DNA of 64,000 nt. Source: Lingula anatina (lineage: Eukaryota > Brachiopoda > Lingulata > Lingulida > Lingulidae). How positions within the stretch are numbered: position 1 is the first letter of the stretch; the number at the start of each line of letters is the position of its first letter. Positions 1 through 11,438 of the stretch are shown one piece after another. The stretch spans positions 140,467-204,466 of the forward strand of contig NW_019774092.1 in NCBI RefSeq assembly GCF_001039355.2. Reading direction: 5' to 3'. The notes under the pieces were generated by a model, which did not search any database, was not told the origin of the DNA, and worked only from the letters and a program-made list of their open reading frames with translations. Position numbers and translations under genes: made by a program.

Positions 1-61
1 ATGTCAAATTCCAAATGAGCGTTAAATACCGATTTTCCAGATGATATATATCTTATTTTAG

Positions 62-695
62 GGTTATGGGCTATATACCATTGAAAAATTAAGATACACG
101 TCTGATGGAAAAATGGTAACCACCGGTCCAAACACGTACAAGATCCCAGGCTATGCAGATATCCCTGTAGAATTCAATGTGTCCTTCCTAAAAGGGGCGT
201 CCAATCCAAGAGCTGTTTACTCTTCCAAGGTGACAACACACCAGTATTAAGTGACAAGGAGATTCAATGACAGTAACATTGCCGAAAACAAATGTGCATA
301 ATAATAATAAAAATAATAATAATTATTATTATTATTATCTGTTTACTGTGTCGACTTCATCGCCGTCGAAATGATCATCGCCATCGCTGGACGCAAGCTA
401 GCACCACTTAAAAAATTTTCAGGGAGGTTTTGTTTGGTAAAAATGCAATGTAATCGAAAAATCGGCCTAATTAAGTCATCAGACTGTTTGATTGCAAAAT
501 TTGTCATTTTTACAGGGAATTGGTGAACCTCCTCTGCTACTGGCGTCTGCAGTGTTCTTTGCCATCAAAGACGCCATATCGTCCGCTAGAGCCGAGTCCG
601 GTTTGAAAGGGAGGTTCCGATTGGACAGTCCAGCCACGGCTGAGAGAATCAGGATGGCATGCGAAGACCACTTCACAAAACACGCTCAGACACAT
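62..695 (+). CDS. XDH: xanthine dehydrogenase, C-terminal exons (partial)
   Basis: Two exons read as the end of the molybdopterin domain of xanthine dehydrogenase/oxidase, which oxidises hypoxanthine to xanthine and urate. Exon 62-229 follows a TTTTAG acceptor and contains [10 protein letters not shown] and [14 protein letters not shown], ending in SSK before a GTGACA donor. Exon 516-695 follows TTTACAG and begins [20 protein letters not shown]; the Glu of GEPP is the catalytic Glu of this family. [14 protein letters not shown] follows. Both exons are whole codons (168 and 180 bp). The family normally has about ten more residues with a Trp near the end. Here reading through the strong GTACGT donor at 696 adds only VRIKIA and a stop at 714-716, so a further small exon may be missed. 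Aldehyde oxidase is the alternative; AIKDAI with a following ARA favours XDH. The 5' part lies outside the window. Confidence 0.9.
303..338. repeat. AAT/ATT trinucleotide repeat
   Basis: Imperfect (AAT)n then (ATT)n tract inside the XDH intron. It forms a short inverted arrangement because the two halves are complementary. Confidence 0.8.
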
Positions 696-1108
696 GTACG
701 TATTAAAATAGCTTAAAGTTATTTTTAAATTTTTTCATCAATTGCTTGGTCTTCATTTATACTTTTTTCGATTTTTGTGAAAGATTATTTTTATCGGAGC
801 TGTACAAATTTAATAAATAAATAATGATAATAACGTCTCTTTCTACATGTAGTTCCAATCGAAATCAAGATTCATCGATGAGTAGCTTCCTTTCGACAAC
901 TATCGTTAAGAGGCAACCAAGCGTTGAAGATCGAGTTCCTGAACAAGATGTATCTTGTGTTCTAACCAACAATATCACCATGAAGTTCTGTATTCGGAAT
1001 TGGATCAGGAAAGAAGATAATATTTATAACAGACATAAAGTGCATATAATATTGGAATTCAAAAGTGGCGCCTTCCCGGCAAACTCCCCACTACTGCACT
1101 GATGCCGG

Positions 1109-1275
1109 TGTGACAGAAATGATAGTCTTGGGAATGGAAGTTAATAGTACAGGTTAGAGCATTGGGGATAGTGTATAGGACGACTCACATATGTCACCAT
1201 GCAGTACAAAGTAATGGAGAACGGACTACAGTTCCTAGCGGACTACCATGCCTGTCCCACCGGTGTAACCACTTG
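1109..1275. repeat. dispersed repeat, copy 1 (direct pair with 2257-2432)
   Basis: This stretch and 2257-2432 share an ordered series of words: TAGTC..TGGAATGGAAGT-like, then GGACGA, ATGTCACC, AAAGTAATGG, GAACGGACTAC/GAACTACGG, and CACCGGTGTAACC/CACCGGTACAT. They are the same way round and roughly 1.15 kb apart. No inverted ends or coding capacity were seen, so the class is unknown. Confidence 0.6.
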
Positions 1276-2256
1276 ATGGCCATGTGACATTATTTGTTCC
1301 TTTTCTTTGTAGAAAGTTTTTTTTTTTTTTTTTTTTTGAGAGAGAGAGAGTAGGCCCATTTTTTCAATTTTTACAATAAGAAATTAGTAATCAGAAGCAC
1401 TTTTACAGTATGTTTCACATGCGAATTAATAGTAAATGACATGTTTTACGTTACCAAATACTACTAGGCCTACATTGTTTTCGAGTGTATTTGGAATTTA
1501 TTTCTGATGTTCAATTGTTTATCTAACTACATAGAAAAAATTCCCTTTTGCTTAAAATATTTATTTTTAATTAAACTAGTGAGTGGAATGTTGCGTATTC
1601 GAGTCTCCTGCAACTGGAAGTAAAGTTTCTTTGTGAATGGTGTGTAGTGTGTGTGCTTATACAGTAAGCGATTGTCAATTTTCACAACAATTTTATAGTT
1701 TTTTTAGTACATGTAGTCTCAAGATTACCTGATCTGGTGGCTGAGAAGACGGCTAAATCTAATATTAAAAGAAATAAATAAATGATGGTAATAAATCTGG
1801 TACCAAAGACGGCATTTTTACAACAACCAGCAGTGGGTAATTTGATTGATCGGTAATTTTTCCAGTCTATACATGTAGAAGCAGCAAAGGTAATGCAGCT
1901 TAGGTATGAAGACAAAAGGGGCCCAGAGATTAACCTTATCAATAGTGTTTCGCTTGTGTTGACCTATTAAAATCGCGAACAAAAGTATCTCTCTTTTGTA
2001 AACGTACCTGTAGATACACTGTAGTACGGACTGCAGCGCTGGTGATGCTATAGAATATAAAACTACAATGAGGGCAAAGATTTGTGTCATGTGATTACAG
2101 TGGGGAGATCGCACAGTGCAATTTTATGTGTTTCGCAGTGAATGATCACGGCACATTGCCAAAGTACACGTCGCCTTAGCGTCACATCTGAATTATGTTA
2201 ATATATGTAGTATGTGTGCTGTGAAAGGGATGAAAACAAACACATCAGTCGAAACT

Positions 2257-2432
2257 GTGACTTGAATGGTAGTCCTAGAAATGGAAGTCTGGGGTCCCTT
2301 ATGATTAGTGGGCCTACAGATTAGGATTAGTCGGAGTATTGAGGTTGGCATATGGGACGAATGTCACCTGTAAAAAGTAATGGGAAACGAACTACGGTTC
2401 CTTCCAGTCCTGTCACACCGGTACATTTCAAC
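2257..2432. repeat. dispersed repeat, copy 2
   Basis: Diverged direct copy of the element at 1109-1275, sharing GTAATGGGAAACGAACTACGG and CACCGGTACAT-type blocks in the same order. Confidence 0.6.
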
Positions 2433-2915
2433 TGCGGGTCGGTTGAGCGTAAATTCCAAGTAGCCCCCCCCCCCCCCCTACTTGTGTCTTATATGACCCA
2501 AATAAAGTCGAGATACCACAGGATAAACCGAATTAATTACTCGATCAGATCAGCCATAAAAGAGCTTTAAACTGCACCTCCTTCATACTTTTTAAAGGTC
2601 GTTAATTTCACCTACAGTACGTATCTCACCTACATGCATCGTTACTTATCTGCCCCATTTATACATGTATACAGCACAAAAAGCAAGCAGAAAAATCCGT
2701 TCAATTAACATTTTCGGGTAATATGTAACGATTTTTTCTGGTATTTATCTTAGTTATAATATTCGTGACTATCTGGTGGCAACTGGTCGGCCTCAGTGGC
2801 AAAAAGGCAGTGACTTCAAAGGCATCAAGAATTATCCAGTCAAGATAAAATTCAGAGTCAGATGCTTATTTTCTCTCTGTATATATAAGGGCATTAAATA
2901 AGAATTGCCATTTTC

Positions 2916-2946
<31 letters not shown>

Positions 2947-3373
2947 TGCACCGATAAACACACAAAGAAAAATACACTGGACTGTTGAACTCATTTTGGC
3001 CAGCTCGATGATGCAATGTATACAAGCCTGGAATTTCCTTGGGTAGTGCCCCTTTTTGTAATGTGGGTGGCTTTTTGTTTGAAGTCACGACTGTAAACTT
3101 TCACATTAATTCAAAATTTCAAAAAAAGGCATGATATCATAGTTTTACTTCAGAGTCGAAGGCTTTTCTTAGCGTTAACACCAAGCACTATAAAGTGGTA
3201 ATTTAATTTGGGGATTTTCAAAACCGCAGAAATTATTTGTAGACGCTTACCTAATAGTCCATGTTTATTTGTCCATCGAGTTATGTAGTGTCATAGCAGA
3301 TAGAAAGCGCGGGCGTCTGATTTGACTCTGATTTGGGGACGGCGAAAGACATCGGATCAGCCGTTTTGTCAAA

Positions 3374-4874
3374 ATGTCTGGTGTCATGCTTGAACCCCAA
3401 ATGACGTACGACTTCAATATCATCTTCGATGAAGATAATAACGAATCTTTCGTATTTGGGCGGAATGTGATGGAAAAGCTCGAGGCACGAGGGCTTCGAG
3501 GTTTCTTCTACCCGCGAAATAATTTGCCAGGCAATGCTATCGCCGATGAGAGGATATTTGGTGTGGACAATTCAATGTAAGTGAAAATAGAAGTTTGTAT
3601 ATAATTTTGTGCAGCGTTTGGTAAACCCTCGTGATAAAACCAGATTGGTGAAAGGCGCCTTTACTCCACTACTTATTCGTAGCATCTTTTATTGTAACTT
3701 AGATTATCAACATTAATAACAGCTGCGTCCTACTGTGCATTTTGATCTTAATCAATCTACAAGAAATATCACTGAACGCAAAATTGAAGATATTAACATA
3801 AGTATCATTCCTTTTACCAGGTACAACATTGTCATTGTCGATCCATCTTCCAATGACAGTGGATGGGCCCGTTGGTCCCGCCTACAATGTATCTCCAGCC
3901 TCTTAGATATGAAAGGCACGGGTAACATACGAAGATTGATACCAATAGCGGTCGTGAAGTGCCCAGTACCGCAGGAGCTGAGAATACATAAGTAGGCAGA
4001 TTGAAGCACTGGATTAAGACCAAAGTTATATTTTTTATGTTTAGAAAATAGAACACACGCATTAAGATTTAAGGTGATATGAATTGAATATATTACTTTT
4101 AAAAAACTATCGGTTTCAAATATTCGATTATTTTTATATATGTAGTAACTAGTATAAGTTAACGTGTAAGTTTTTCACTTTTTTTAGCTATGGATGTATC
4201 TGTTTCAGTTGTGGAGAAATATCAGTTTAATGTTGAGAGTAGGTCAGAGGTCAAATATTAATTCAAGGCTCCATTAAAAAGTCCAATCTATGACATCCGT
4301 GCCGGTTCTGGAGATATAAGGCTACGAATTAACACATGTTGACCTGTTAAGTTATACTGATGAAAAGATCATATTACACTGCTGAAATCAAAATAGCTAA
4401 ATTCTTATTTTCACAGAATTTTGCGCTTTGATAGCCAGGATGATGAAGAGGCGCTGACAAAACTGGAACAGGTCATCACGAGGACCTCTGGCGACACGCA
4501 CCGTAAAATTGGATGCGAGTCTACTGAATACAGTAAGTTTGTTTATATTGGATTTTAACATAGCAAAAACTTACTCAGAATGAAAATATTTTTATGGTAT
4601 ATTCAGTACGTACTTTGACAAAATTTTCAGAGCTTGGGAAAAAAGCCTGCAACGCAGTACTGAATATATCGCGAATCATTTTCAGTGATGTGGATTTAAG
4701 GACCTTTTTTGTTTAACAATTAAGACTTATGCCTGTTTACTCAAGGTAGGTTGTGATAAGATTCCTTGGTTTACTCAACTTTCATTTTCCCTTTATTTAC
4801 AGGTAGCTATGAACCTCCTGACTCTATCAACAGTCAGTGGACAGGTGTGTGTGCTTTCTCTTTTATTCTTTTCT

Positions 4875-4906
<32 letters not shown>

Positions 4907-5440
4907 GGCTCAAACTTTAATGACGTGAAGTCTTGGCCATGACTTAATTCAGAACATTCAGAACAAGTTGATCCGCGGACTAACTCGAAAGCTTGCCGCA
5001 TAATCCCCTTTTAGACACTAAATAGATTCCGCGCGGGAATTATGAAAAAAATTTAAGTGGGTCGGCCTTATTTTATCCGCAGATCTGTTAGTCCGCGGAT
5101 CAACTTTTATTGTGAATGCGGCCTTATACTAGCTCAGACTGCCTCATTAGAACTGATGGGATTTCTTTTGAGCCACCCTGTGTAAAAATCGATAGACACA
5201 TGTTTAGAAATGTGTAATCAATTTTGATAAAATTAATTTTGAGGATTTAAAGAAAAGATGTTAAAGGATAAAATAGATAGCACACTCTCACACCTATTTC
5301 GATAAAATATCATTTCTGCTCTTTCAGACAACGAACAACAGGCTAGTTGGCCAGTGCTGCATTACGTCAGCCCAGTAATAATGGGCATCGCTTGCGTTTA
5401 TCTGGTCGCCACAGTCTTTAAGGAGCGTCTGGCACCGTGA
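3374..5440 (+). CDS. TIR-like domain protein with C-terminal membrane anchor
   Basis: Five exons: 3374-3576, 3821-3991, 4417-4532, 4803-4844, 5328-5440. All introns have GT-AG ends and all phases agree, giving 645 bp and 214 residues. The first ~150 residues follow the TIR fold: strand A YDFNIIFDEDN; helix A; a box-2-like turn FFYPRNNLPG resembling the RDxxPG loop; strand C YNIVIVDPSSNDSGWARW; and strand D LIPIAVV. A linker of about 35 polar residues leads to a hydrophobic segment at ~190-208, followed by KERLAP. No signal peptide is seen, so a tail-anchored protein with the TIR part in the cytosol is inferred. TIR proteins act in innate signalling or, where a catalytic Glu follows the conserved Trp region, as NADases. 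Here the WCxxE-type position reads WARWSRL, with Ser where Glu is usual, so an adaptor or decoy is more likely than an enzyme. I do not recognise a specific orthologue. Confidence 0.75.
4878..4906. repeat. CT microsatellite in intron 4 of the TIR-like gene
   Basis: (CT)n run of about 28 bp shortly after the exon 4 donor. Confidence 0.85.
4950..5128. mobile_element. palindromic MITE, family 1 (copy a)
   Basis: The ends are inverted copies: left ATTCAGAACAAGTTGATCCGCGGACTAAC, right TTAGTCCGCGGATCAACTT followed by GTGAATGCGGC (each only partly quoted). The element is about 180 bp and without coding capacity. It is one of five related copies in the window (10240-10532, 12433-12612, 27715-27990, 45580-45768). 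Non-autonomous DNA transposon is inferred from the inverted ends, size and copy number. Confidence 0.75.
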
Positions 5441-5726
5441 AAGACTATAATAAATTTAAATCCATATCTGGACATGTGCGCATTTAGACAGACTACCGAC
5501 ACTTTGGTCTACTGCCACCGATGGCCATAGTGTCCCAATACCCTCTGATATGAAAAATGAACGAGCAGAGAATTTTGCTCACAAACTTATAACAAAACAT
5601 AAGGGTTGGAATCGTATTAAGATATGAAATCTATAAAAAGATTAAGGGTCCTATAGGTAAAGACCTATTATTTGACATGGACATTCAGGGTACCAGACTT
5701 ACTCTATAGGTGCTATTTACGGGCCG

Positions 5727-5727
5727 T

Positions 5728-5770
<43 letters not shown>
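5727..5770. repeat. GT microsatellite
   Basis: About 21 uninterrupted GT units. Confidence 0.95.
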
Positions 5771-5773
<3 letters not shown>

Positions 5774-5916
5774 AAGAGACTTTTTTTTTAGAAAAATAAC
5801 CCCCTTTGGAAATTGCTGGCTACGGGCCTGCAAATTGTCAGTTTAATGGACGGCTTAGGTTTAATTCAACCCAATTCAGTTCAATTTATTGCTGTAGCCT
5901 ATACTGGTAGGCCTAC

Positions 5917-6384
5917 GTAGGGTAGGGTGGGGCAAAAAGCCCAGTCGGGGCAAAAAGACAATTTGCGATTTTTCTTTAATAATGCGAGATTTTAATCCAC
6001 ATGGCATTACGCCATATACCGCATAGCAGACGAAGTGTGTTCATGTAACCAAGGCCCAGTCTCACCAATAGCTATGTATTTTACGAACACCTTTGTATTT
6101 TTGCCCCCATTTCTCTTAATTTCACCCTCACTTTATATCTGTGACTCTGCGGGTAAGATGGATTAAATTTAAAATTATCGCTTTTGCCAGTTACCTAGCA
6201 ATCTTGTCTCGACATGTTAACACTAACACTTGTTTATCTCCGAACCTTTCCGATTTTTTTTGGAAATTAAAACAATGTATCAGTTCGGGGCAAAGGGCCT
6301 ACCACAGAAAGGGGCAAAACGCCATGGGGGGCGTCTTGCCCCGCATGATGGGCGTTTTGCCCCACTCAACCCACCTACCTTACT
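5917..6384. mobile_element. MITE with GGGGCAAAA/TTTTGCCCC inverted ends (copy 1)
   Basis: Starts GTAGGGTAGGGTGGGGCAAA and ends TTTTGCCCCACTCAACCCAC then CTACCTTAC, which is its approximate inverse. Inner copies of GGGGCAAAACGCC and GGCGTCTTGCCCC occur near 6310-6345, so the right part is itself palindromic. A second related element lies at about 7475-7742. Confidence 0.7.
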
Positions 6385-7474
6385 TTTAATTTATAAACGA
6401 AGGGAATGATAACATAAAAGGTGTTATCAACAAAACGAGTTACATGTCACAGTTCATAACCACTAACTGAGAACCTACTGTGTCAGTGATGGGGACAAAC
6501 GACTCAAGAAAGATGTTTTTAACAGTGGCGTATTTAGATGGGGGTCTGACACCCCCCCCCCCCCTTTAATTTTGACTAGCTGACTCAAAAACAGACTATC
6601 AAATGGTTCGGTCACCTGGCACGAATGCCCCCACATCTACCGGGGAACAAAGTGCATGTAAAGAAACACTCCGGTTTTAAGGCAAGGGGAGGACCGAGAA
6701 AGAAGTGGTACATGTAGATGGAGTAGGCCTACCGAGAGATTTTGCAATCTAACAACATCCCACTCAACCAAGCATTCCAGCTCGTCAGAGACGGAAAACT
6801 CAAACTCTTTCTCCCCTTGACACCGTAAAGGGTATAAGAAGGATGACAAAAGAAAGAAAGATAGAAAGAAAGAAGACCCGTAGTTCTAAACCGTGCCAAA
6901 TGGCACCCTTCACTCTCTCAAATACCAACAACCTGTATCCGCCCCTGTGATTTTAAGATAGGCAATACCTCGTTATTAAAAAGTAGTTTAGGTTTTGCAA
7001 ATGGCACAATGCTTACAATAAAGTTAAAATGATAGGAAGTGTTTTGCGTGTTATGTTGAATGATATTACGTAATATTAAGAAATATCATAAATCGTTAAT
7101 TATTTTCTTGAGTCTGCACTACTCTCCATCTCCAGAAGCAGTTCTTGTGTTTTAAAATTGTAATGTTTAACATTTCAAAAGTGGTTTTTCTCAACTTACA
7201 GCTTGGTATGGATTTGTAATTGTTTATATTGCTCTGAAATTAAGGTGTAAGTTGCTTTTGTTGCATTTTCATTTGTGAGTAAATCCAGTTTTCATAGCTT
7301 AAGTTGTATGAGAAGTAAATAACAATTTAAGATAATCCTATCCTCTCGGTGAAAGAGCTTACATAAGCATGATTAAAAAAAAACAACAGAAAATGAAAAA
7401 AATGTTATAATTTAAAGAAGAAATAACTGAAATTAGGAAAATACATTCTTGGTTTATTCAGAACAAGGGGTATT

Positions 7475-7742
7475 GTTGGATTTGGGGTAAAACGCCCACC
7501 ATGGGCGTTTTGCCCTGTGACAAAAGGCTTTTTGCCCCACCCATGGGGCAAAAAGGCCAAAAATTTTTTTTCCTAATTTTAACCATTGTGTCTTTTCTTT
7601 TGCAACTATTTAAAAATGAATGTTCCAGACTGAACCCCATATCAGAACGACAATATCGGTGCCACTTTGGATGGAATATCTCTTTGACAATGGAAACTAG
7701 AGGGATTCTTCCTTAAGGGGTGCGTTTTGCCCCGCTCTCCCA
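7475..7742. mobile_element. MITE with GGGGCAAAA/TTTTGCCCC inverted ends (copy 2)
   Basis: Left end has TTTGGGGTAAAACGCCCACC followed by GGGCGTTTTGCCC; right end has GTGCGTTTTGCCCCGC. Shorter than copy 1 with a different middle, so probably a sibling subfamily. Confidence 0.65.
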
Positions 7743-8340
7743 TTATCATAACCTTGTACAATAAAATACATGTATAATAAAAACAATACGATTGAGGCAT
7801 TACCATTCTGTTATTGATCTTTGTTTCCAGTATGTTGTGACTTAACAAATATATATCTTTAGCCTATATAATGAACAGTAGGACCTACTAGTGAAATTAC
7901 TTATAAAGTAGGCCTACTCAAGATAGGCCTAAGCGGTGAGATAAAACTTCTTGGTGTGTTTACAAATTCATCATAAACACAAATCAGGAAGCATACGGCT
8001 ACAATCATATGTAACATCATATGTGGCGATCCAAATTTACAAGGCAGGGATGAAGAACTACAATAACCAGTACTTGTAGACTTAAGAAAGAAAAGAAATT
8101 ATAAAATAACGATTTAACAGTAAAGGCTAGGAGAGAATGAAATATTGAAATGGCAGGTTTTAATATTGACCATTGCTTACTATAAAAGTTGCTATTTGAG
8201 GAGAAACAGACATTCAAATCACCAGCTATTTGTATCTGAATGTTTTAATTTACTACATAACTGCCGCTAAAGGGGGCAGAGTTAGTTACTTGATACCGCG
8301 CATTACATAGCAGGTTCAACAGGCAACAAACACCTGCTGG

Positions 8341-8363
8341 TCACATGACTCATCTCACATGAC
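8341..8363 (+). promoter_or_regulatory. tandem MiT/TFE M-box sites upstream of cathepsin Z
   Basis: TCACATGAC occurs at 8341-8349 and again at 8355-8363, 44 and 30 bp before the ATG. TCACATGA (TCATGTGA on the other strand) is the M-box recognised by MITF/TFEB/TFE3 family factors, which control lysosomal genes through closely related CLEAR sites. Cathepsin Z is lysosomal, so the position fits. Whether the sites lie in the promoter or the 5' UTR cannot be told without the transcription start. Confidence 0.5.
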
Positions 8364-8392
8364 AGTCACGAGGAGGTGTAATTTTAAGCAAA

Positions 8393-11300
8393 ATGGCGAA
8401 CGGCTTGTTGTTCGCGACGTTTTTGTCTCTTATGTGTTTTGGGATTTCATCTGAACTGAAGTATCTAAAGCATAATAAAGCGTGCTATGACAGGAACTAT
8501 GACATCGGGAAGCAAACTATCAGGTTAGTATATTTTCTTTTTGAAGGATCATTTTAAGATCAAGATTTATTGCTCAAGATATGTACAGTAAGAGCCGTTA
8601 ATTTCGTTAAATAGATCGGTATCTCTGCATCTGACTCTGTACTGAATATCAGCACTAGTTTTATGATTTCTGCTTTAAAGATTTCTGTCACATTGTACTA
8701 CTACTTTCGAAATTTAGGTCGATATAACTTAGATTGCATTACTGTCTAGTAATGCTATCTTATAAAACGTCCATAGTTGGTATTTATTTTTTTAATTAAT
8801 TTGTTTTATGCATTAATATTATATTTTATTTGATATTTGATTAAATGGTCAGAGACGATACTCCTGTAATGCAAGATCCTGCATTGACTTTAATTATTCT
8901 CTGTACAATATATTCCGCTGTTGTTTTTGTGCTCAAGGTGTACTTTTTTGTTTACAAGTTTGATCTACAGTAATTGTTAAGGGATGCTCCCTCTTATTGA
9001 TACCTTGTTTCACCATGCTCGCCAGCTTTTCTTTTAGCTCTTTTCTCAAAGCTACTGGTACGGACCTTGGTGAGTCTTGTTTTGGTATAACCTTAGGGTC
9101 CAGCTCAATGTGGTATTCTCCTAGGTCACCTAAACCACTAAACACATCATTATACTTGGCGAAGATATCATCCTCTGACAGTTCCGTGCTAACAACGTTG
9201 ATGAGAACATCTCTCTTTATCTTCATCAGACCAAATCTCTCTGATGTCTCTCCATTGAGTAACGAACAAGTGACATTTTTCNACAGTAATCATGATCATG
9301 ACATGGCATTTTGAACATTAAAATAATCAAATTTCAGGGGGAAATTAATCATTTCATAGCTTACACCCAGTCCCAGTGCTGGTTAAAGTCAGACCAGTTG
9401 TAAATTGCACCCTTTTTATGTTTTGAAATGAGTGCCTCTTGCTGAAATTTTGCATTTTTTTGCATAAATTGGAGTTCAGTGAAATTATGTGACCCCTCAG
9501 TTGACCTAGCTAATTCATATGAGGAAAGTAAACAATAAAATGGTAAATTCACATGGTATTATAGTGTACTAGTAGTACTTGTGATTTTGTACATGTAACT
9601 ACCCAGGTTTACAATTTATAGGTGCTTGAAAAAAGTTAAAGGGCCAGTGAGATTTAGTGTTGTATTTTCTGTTGCCTTATTCTCCCTCCAATCATTTCTA
9701 GATATTAGCCTACAAGTACAACAATTTTCTCTTTTCTACCTGCCATCCTGCTTACTGATAGATTGTGCTACAAGTGATGTTTTGATTTAACATTGTGAAG
9801 TATTTACATAGGACATACCCTCGACCTCATGAGTACATGAGCATTAAGGCTGTCCCCAAGGCGTGGGATTGGAGAAACGTGAACAATACAAACTTTGTGT
9901 CTGTCACAAGGAATCAACACATTCCTCAATGTAAGTATAAGGCTGTATTCCCAGAGCTTTTAGATCGATCTATCCCTGCGGGGAGTCTCACTAGATTACT
10001 GTTAGATAATCCGGCTTAAATGTCCGTCCCGCCTACTACAAGCTGTAAGAGGGTAATTAACTTTCGTACCCGCCCGGCTGACAGCTATTTAGAGTGAACC
10101 CCCAGGGAGTTAGGTCGATCTAAAGTAGATCGATCTAATCTCTGGAAATGGGGTCTGACACAACCATAATACAGCATTATGAATATTCTAGTGCATGTGT
10201 CCTATGGGTATTTTCCCATAGACTCATTTTAGATACTAAGAGCGCATACAGAACAGATGATCCGCGGACTTACTGATCTACTGACTAAATATGGCGGACC
10301 CCATATAAAAAGCAATGCCTCTAATTCCTTGATGGTTTCCCTGGCTCCACACATGCTGTTGCTGCAGGGGCCCAGCAATGAACCCTTGAAGCTGAGATTT
10401 AATTTGTTAAATGGCATGTGTGGAGGCAGGGAGATCAACAGGGAAATAGCAGCATGGCTTTTTATGTGGGGTCAGCCATAGTTTGTTGGTGGTTCAGTTA
10501 GACCACGGATCATATGTTCTGAATGTCTTCTAGGAATCAAACATGCTCTTTTCTTTTGTATCTCCTGCAAGAGGGGTTCCTTGTACACTCCCTATAAGTT
10601 AAGCAGTCAAAAAGAAATCAATTTTCACTTTCAGCAATAATGATGATTTCAAAAATGATGAAATTTGTAAAAAAATATTTTTTCTTGTTCTTGTACAGAC
10701 TGTGGTTCATGTTGGGCCATGGGAACAACCAGCGCCCTGGCGGATCGCATCAACATAAAGCGAGGGAACGCCTGGCCCTCTGCCTACCTCTCTGTACAAG
10801 ATGTCTTGGACTGTGGCGACTCGGGCACCTGTCATGGCGGAGGGATGATAGGGGTGTACGAGTACGCACACAAGCGTGGTATACCTGATGAGACGTGCAA
10901 TAATTATCAGGCCCTTGATCAAAGTAAGGAGTTTAGTGCATAATGCTGCCTATAACATAAACCATTTAACTGAATGAAAAACAAAATGGGATAGAGCAAG
11001 GTTTTTTATAGTTGCTAATATGGAAGGAGAGGAAAAAATTATTTGCTCGGTTCAATAATTGGTTGGTGTTGGTGGCGAGAGCGAGTGTCACACTTACTTG
11101 TTCGAGCAGGAAAACCTTGATGACCGATGTCAGAGTGATAAATTGATAAAATACTGAGATCGATACTTGGGCGAGGTTAGCAATTATTGAAAGTGGGATA
11201 AATAAAGATGCCATACAAGGACGCCCATTTTGAGCAGATTCCTCACCCCCCCCCCCCCCCCAACCATCCAAACCATTTTAATTGAACATCTTGTCAGCAC

Positions 11301-11396
11301 CCATTAAGTGCAATCCACTCTAAACTCTTCTCAGACAGTCTTAGTTTGTAGAAAAATTTATTCGATAGAAAACCTTGGCTTATAATTTTAGGAAAG

Positions 11397-11438
<42 letters not shown>

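Larger units (their letters stand above)
717..3373. other. intergenic region, XDH to TIR-like gene
   Basis: No convincing coding exon seen on either strand. It holds poly-T/GA tract at 1318-1350, a poly-C run near 2466-2479, an AAT repeat near 2917-2946 and two diverged direct copies of a dispersed repeat (see separate entry). The TIR-like gene's promoter should lie just upstream of 3374; I see no clear TATA box. Confidence 0.5.
5441..8392. other. intergenic region, TIR-like gene to cathepsin Z
   Basis: No gene seen. It contains a long GT microsatellite (5727-5770), two elements with GGGGCAAAACGCC-type inverted ends (5917-6384 and about 7475-7742), and a poly-C run near 6550. Open frames here fall within the repeats. 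Confidence 0.5.

Noticed and set aside
824-1102. 92-codon frame after XDH as its last exon
   Set aside because: Lacks the Trp-containing C-terminal pattern of XDH and no matching acceptor in the right phase was found.
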